Source: Physcia stellaris
Taxonomy: Eukaryota > Ascomycota > Lecanoromycetes > Caliciales > Physciaceae
DNA: 64,000 nt
NCBI GenBank assembly: GCA_018902385.1
Contig: JABSSW010000032.1
Location: 482,509-546,508 of the forward strand
Direction: 5' to 3'
Made by a program: the position numbers and the translations under genes. The notes beneath the pieces were generated by a model. That model did not search any database. It saw nothing but the letters and a program-made list of their open reading frames with translations, and was not told the origin of the DNA. Shown here in pieces: positions 58,508 to 64,000 of this stretch. Every line of letters begins with the position of its first letter. Positions within the stretch are counted from its first letter, which is position 1.

Positions 58508-58703
58508 TATTGAAAGAATCATGGATGACTACCATTCTATTGCTCTGAATCTCGTTATTCTAGTAACATACATGAAGTGAAAGCACAGAAAGTGTGCGAA
58601 TGCCAAGACGCTAATCTCAACAAAAACGCACTAATTCTTCTTTCGTCAAATTATATCAACTGACTTCTTGATTATCTTTCTGCGAAGGCTGTACTTCTCA
58701 ACA
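58508..58703 (-). repeat. 5' LTR of the nested element
   Basis: 196 bp, same length as the other LTR. By hand alignment the two differ at 19 positions, all transitions. Confidence 0.9.
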
Positions 58704-61700
58704 GTTTTTGCAAATTTATTGTTTTCGTTTAATTAATCAATAATACGTTTATTCAAACACGACTCATGATATTACAATAAATTTTCAATTTTATCGCTCG
58801 TCGTGATACGCGAGCGTTCAAAAATAAAATTTCAAATCGATCAAGCTTTTTTGACGAGACAAACGACGAAAAACTTTGCTGATCAAACAAACGATCAAAA
58901 GTTTTTCTGACGAGACATTTGACGAAAATCGTGAAATAACAAGTCGAATTTTCACGTAAACGACGATATTTTCGACGATAAAAAAAAATTGATTCGATTA
59001 ATTTTTTTTCTTTTATCATTTTTCAATTTTTCATTCTCAGTTATGACTCGAAATCATCACGAAACAACTTTTTTCGAATTTTCTATTTCGATGAAACAAC
59101 GTTTCAGAACGTTACGTTTCAATGTGAATCGTATGTTACAAAAAATGAATGACAATTTTTTCGACGAGAATTTCGTCGAACAATTCAAACGTCGTCGATC
59201 TGTTTCAACGATCGAATTCATAAAAATGAAAAATAACGAAATCATTCATTTTTTGAACATCGTTATCATCGATCAATTGAAATGATGAATCAATCAAAAA
59301 ATTATCGACTTTTTGAAAAAATTTGATCGATTACGCACTGATTGTGACAATTATTTGAACGTTTTGATTCAATATCAAAATCTGTACAATATCGTCAACG
59401 TCGATCGTGACGAGTTGATCAATACAAACGTTGAACTCGATGAAATTCGCAAAAAAATGAATACATTGAAAATTAATTACGAACAAACGCGTGATCGACT
59501 TTTAGTCAAACAACACGATTACATTTTTTTCAAAAAAAATCATGACGTTTTGCTAATCACGACTCGCGATCGTACACGAAATTCTGATGACGACGATGAA
59601 AACAACGACGACGAAATCAACGTAATTAATTTTTTCAATAAAAACAAACGACGTTCAAAAATTCATTCAAATTCTTTTAAATTTATCGACGAAATGAAAT
59701 TTATTTGACGTGTTTGAAAAACAAAAATGCATGATAAAATGACGATCAACGTCGATCATTACGACACGAACATGATCGCAATCATTATTGTGATTGATTG
59801 AATTGAAAATGATGTCGATAATCACATACAATCGATACGTGATATCGACATGAATTATTTCAAAAATTGACATATGATGTTGAAATTTCTGAATTTCATT
59901 TTCGAAAATTTTGATTTCAAACGCAATATGCGTATTCAATTTCGAACATTGATCATGAGTATTCAAAATTTTCAATTTTTTTATTTCATTTTTTTTCGTT
60001 TTAACAATTCAATCGACTATAACGAAATCATCAAAGTCGAAAAATTGATGAACAAGATTTTTTGAAATCTGAAAAAAACGATGAATGTATATTCACGTGA
60101 ATTCATCACGTTCGATGAAATTCGAATCACTTTGCAACAAATTTACAATCGACAATCGAATTTTCGAAAAGAGAAAATCGCGACACGTCAACAACGTTTT
60201 GAATTGTTTCAATTCAAATCAATTTTTGTCGTTTCGATTTCGATGTTTTTTACGAAATTTGTTATTTCGACTTTTTCGTGAAATTTGTCGCTCATTTTCA
60301 TTTCAACGTTGAAATCAAAATTCATGACTCGATGACAGACAAATTGATCGTCACGAGCAAATATTTCACATGCGATGAAATCGATCACGTATGAAAAATG
60401 TGCTCGAACGTTCACAAACATCAAAAGCGTCATTGACACAAAATGCAAATGTTTTACATGAACATGATCAGCGAATCGAGCGAATTTGACTCGAAAAACT
60501 GATAATTCACATCAAAAACGCGATTGATGAATGTTTAAAAATTTTCTTTATTCATCATAACGAATTGTTTGATTTCTTTGTCAAACGATTTCTAATCATC
60601 AATTGTACGTTGTCATTCAACGATAATAAACATAAATTAGAAATTTTAATAAACATTGATGCAATTGATTATGTTTTCATTGATAAAAAAATTGCGCAAT
60701 TTGTATGCAACATGTTGAACATGAATTTCGTATCTCTATTAAAATCGAAACTCATTATCGAATTCGACGATCGTCAAACTTTTTCAATAATTCATGTCAT
60801 TTATTTCAAGTTAACAATTGATTTGTATTTCGAGTTGACAATTTTTTTGTTCATCATCGATTTGAACAATCATTCGATAATTTTAAAAAAATCGTGAATA
60901 AACAAACATGAAATTATTCTGAATATGATTTACGATAAATTGATTTTCAAATCGTTCAAATGTAATCATCATGACAATATATTCATCAAAGCAATGCAAA
61001 TTCGACGTTTGAAAGTTTCTGATTCAAATCGTCGATAAAACGTATTTAGTTGACGTCGCGATGTTTTTTTATCGAAAACAAATAACGCGAAACATATTGT
61101 TGCAATAGAATTTCGATATACGATTCTATTTCGTTCACAAATTAGTTTCTCAGCGCTTTATGTACAGAACGAGTCAGACGTATTCGATTCAAAATGTTTC
61201 GATTGTTTTACTCATTCGAAAATCGATCAAAATGACGAGTCGTTCGTCGCAAAGTCAAATCACTCAGAAATTGATATCATAACGATTACGAAAACGACAT
61301 TCGTCAAAAAAAGAAACTTGAAAAGACAACGCAACAAACGTTGAAAAATCAAAAAATAACAATTCGAAATTTTTTCATTTTCAAAATTGAACTCAAACGA
61401 TTCGATGAATATCGCGATGATTGATACGATTTTTTTTTGTTTATTCGTCGATTTCAAAAATCGAAAACAAAAAATGCAATGTTTTTTCATTACGATCAAT
61501 CAAATCGATTTCGCATTCAAAACATTGCGAGCAAATTTTGAATCGTTGAAAATTGTCGTCATGATCAAGAAGATTCTAAAACACGAACAAATCAAATCGA
61601 TTTTTGAACGTATAATGAAAAAAATATCGAAATATTTCAAACATTTGTCAAAAGTATTCGATTTTCAAAAAACAATTGAATTGTCGTCGCATCGAATTTA

Positions 61701-64000
61701 CGATCACAAAATCGAATTTCTAAACGATAACAATACATTGTTTCGAAGTCGAATATATTTTTTGTTCGAATTCAAATTTCAAAAACTCAAAAAATACTTG
61801 AAAAATAATTTTCAAAAAAATTTCATCGTATTCAGTCAAACAACATACGTTTCGTTCGTTTTATTTGCGATCAAATCAAATGATCAATTACGTTTGTGTG
61901 TGAATTATCGACGACTTAATCATATCACGAAACGCAATCGAAATTTCATTTTTCTGATCGAAAAAATTTTAACTAGAGTGCAAAGTTGCAAATATTTAAT
62001 CAAATTGAATATCATATCGATTTTCAACAAATTTCGAATGAGTGAGAAGAGTGAGAAATTTATCACGTTCGTTATTTTCATGAAATCGTACAAATATCGA
62101 GTATTATTTTTCGAATTGATCAACGAATTCGCGAATTGATAACATTACATGAACGATTTGTTGTTCAATTTTCTAAACGATTTTTGTCAAATTTATTTAG
62201 ATGATATTTTCATTTACAGCAAATTCAAGAAAAAACATATCGTTCACGTTCGTAAAATGTTGAAAAGATTCAAGAAAGTCGACTTACAAATGAATATTGA
62301 AAAATGCGAATCTTTCAAAAAAGAAATGACATTTTTGAACGTTATATTATCGATAAATGATTTTCGCATGAATTCAAAAAAGATAAAAATCATTGTCAAC
62401 TGAAAACGTTTTACAAATTTGAAAAAAATGCAAATTTTCGTGAGTTTCGTCAATTTTTACAGACGATTCATTCGTGATTTTTCAAAAAAGATTCGAATTT
62501 TCATTCGAATGATCAAAAAGTTCGTGAGTTTCGAATGAATTGCTGAAATCGAAAAATTTTTCAATTTTTTTAAAAAAACGATGACGAAAATTTTCATATT
62601 ACGACATTACGATCGAATCAAACAAATCATTTTGAAAATTGATTTTTTTGATTACGTCAATGCAGAAATATTATTTCAATACGACGACGAAAAAGTTTTG
62701 TATTTCGTTGCTTTTTACAATCGCAACATGATTTCAATCGAATATAATTACGAAATTTACGACAAAAAATTGTTGATCATTATTCGTTGTTTAAAACATT
62801 GACGTTTTGAATTTGAAAACATTGAAAAATTTGTCAAAATTTTCATCGATCACAAAAGTTTGAAAATTTTCATGACGTCAAAGAAATTAATTTTTCGTCA
62901 AATTCGTTGAGCAGAAATTTTCTCGAAATTCAATATTGTCATTCAATTTCAATTCGAAACTCAGAACGTTAAAACAAATGTTTTGATTCGTATGTTTGAT
63001 TCACGATTCAAAAACGATATTGACGAGCGACATCAATATCGAAAGCAAATATTGTTTATTTCGAAACGACTCGAGATTCACGCGATAAAATTTGACGAAT
63101 TCATTTACGAACGAGTTTTCGCGATCAACAAATTGACGATAATTGCACGATTTATCGTGAAATCATCGAACAAAATCTCATTTCATTGAATGAAATTGAT
63201 TTACGAAATTGCATTGAAAAAAACGACGTTTTGTATCGAGAAAATCGATTATGAATGCTCGTCGATGCTTTTTTACTCGTTGATTTTCTCAGAAAAATTC
63301 ATGAATTCTTTGTTTCGAAACATTCAAACTTTAATCGCATGAAAAATCTTATACGTCGTGATTATTATTGACTCAACATGCGCAAAACGATTCGTCGATA
63401 CGTACGTAATTGTCATGAATGTCAACGCACGAAAATTTTCAAAAATCGCAAAAACGATTTGTTCATTTTTTTGATCATATTTTTGCAACGTTGAATCGAC
63501 ATATCAATAAATTTTATTATCGAATTGCTCGACGTTCACGATCATAACGTCATATGCACGATAATTGACAAATTTAATAAAAAACGTCATTACGTGTTTT
63601 GTATCGTCAACGACGAGAATATCAATGTTGAAATCACGATCAAAATACTCATCAATTACGTATTTCGTACACATGATTTATTTTTTTCATAACGTCAAAT
63701 CGAAATTCTCAGTTCATATCATTCGTTTGACAAGCATTTTGCAGAATTCTCGATATCAAATGTAAATTTTTCATCGCTTTTCATTCAAAAATCGATGAGC
63801 AAATCGAAAAAATCAATCAGAATATCGAGAAACAATTGCGACAATATTGCAATTACATGCAAAACGATTGAAATGTTTGATTGTTCATAATTGAATTTGC
63901 AAATAACAACGCGATATCGACAACAACAAATTTGTCATCATTTTTCGTCAACAAAAATTTTCATTTTCGTATGAATTTTTCATTAGATTTTACTTCGTAT
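58704..64000 (+). mobile_element. Ty3/Gypsy LTR retrotransposon copy, decayed, running off the right edge
   Basis: On the plus strand the parts follow Gypsy order: a gag-like region (about 59.04-60.3 kb), a protease-like region (about 60.57-60.9 kb), reverse transcriptase (about 61.4-62.4 kb, with LRLCVNYRRLN and the YLDD catalytic motif), RNase H (about 62.6-62.8 kb) and integrase (about 63.0-63.8 kb, with a CHECQRTK-like zinc-binding end). The first 340 bp may hold 5' LTR or leader; the matching end is outside the window. The copy is broken many times and shows the same CC/CT/GG/AG loss as the left AT-rich block. It is old relative to the nested element. Confidence 0.85.

Larger units (their letters stand above)
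55424..58703 (-). mobile_element. Nested Copia-like non-autonomous LTR element (3.28 kb)
   Basis: Direct 196-bp LTRs bound the element and a 5-bp target duplication (GTTTT at 55419-55423 and 58704-58708) flanks it. On the minus strand the 5' LTR is 58703-58508. CTCATAACC at 58499-58507, directly next to it, matches the anticodon-loop region of initiator tRNA-Met, the half-tRNA primer used by Copia-type elements. A purine-rich stretch precedes the 3' LTR (55619-55424). The interior has one long zinc-finger ORF and no recognisable reverse transcriptase or integrase, so the element depends on others for movement. It inserted into already AT-rich DNA and is younger than its surroundings. The half toward the 3' LTR is decayed; the other half looks nearly intact. 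Confidence 0.85.

Noticed and set aside
1-64000. CRISPR arrays, bacterial operons or organellar DNA
   Set aside because: No regularly spaced repeat-spacer array is present. Spliced genes and fungal protein families show eukaryotic nuclear DNA.

Overview
This window is nuclear DNA of a filamentous ascomycete (Pezizomycotina). The evidence is short 50-150 bp GT-AG introns, a siderophore NRPS beside an ornithine monooxygenase, Zn2Cys6 and DHA14-MFS genes, secreted CAZymes, a rhodopsin-domain membrane protein and a heme-thiolate peroxygenase. The order is not determined; a leotiomycete is possible but not shown. About 47.8 kb of gene-bearing DNA is followed by about 16 kb of very AT-rich, retroelement-filled DNA.

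1-12.95 kb is a siderophore locus: the N-terminal 1.6 kb-codon part of an NRPS (minus strand, running off the left edge), a divergent full ABC transporter, and L-ornithine N5-monooxygenase (sidA). GATA-type sites matching the iron repressor consensus ATCWGATAA lie in both control regions: one between NRPS and ABC gene, three upstream of sidA, two of those as an inverted pair. The monooxygenase would supply N5-hydroxyornithine, the NRPS would assemble the siderophore, and the ABC protein would move it or its breakdown products.

12.95-17.2 kb has no confident gene, only a possible kinase-like relic. 17.2-32.7 kb carries secreted and nutritional genes: galactose oxidase, a GH31 alpha-glucosidase with an apparent one-base frameshift, a Zn2Cys6 regulator divergent from a DHA14 MFS transporter, and a three-exon secreted guanyl-specific ribonuclease (T1/F1 family) found only by joining short exons. 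33-47.05 kb holds a Pro/Arg/Tyr-rich ORF pair, a rhodopsin-domain protein, a WW-domain protein, a small predicted mitochondrial membrane protein, a C2H2 + J-domain protein, a short unspecific-peroxygenase-like enzyme and an F-box-like protein. I rebuilt exon structures from splice signals and checked reading phase across each junction.

47.85-64 kb is AT-rich DNA made of decayed LTR retrotransposons: Copia and possible Gypsy remnants on the left, a Ty3/Gypsy copy running off the right edge, and a later-inserted 3.28 kb Copia-like non-autonomous element at 55,424-58,703 with 196-bp LTRs, a 5-bp target duplication and a zinc-finger ORF. The most unusual signal is the mutation signature. CpT and CpC (and ApG, GpG) are almost absent while CpA and CpG are kept. 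Classical RIP removes CpA, so the usual RIP indices would miss this region. The two LTRs of the nested element, identical at insertion, differ only in the same contexts, and a 1.13-kb part of that element has lost all CC/GG but keeps CT/AG, which suggests the order CpC before CpT.
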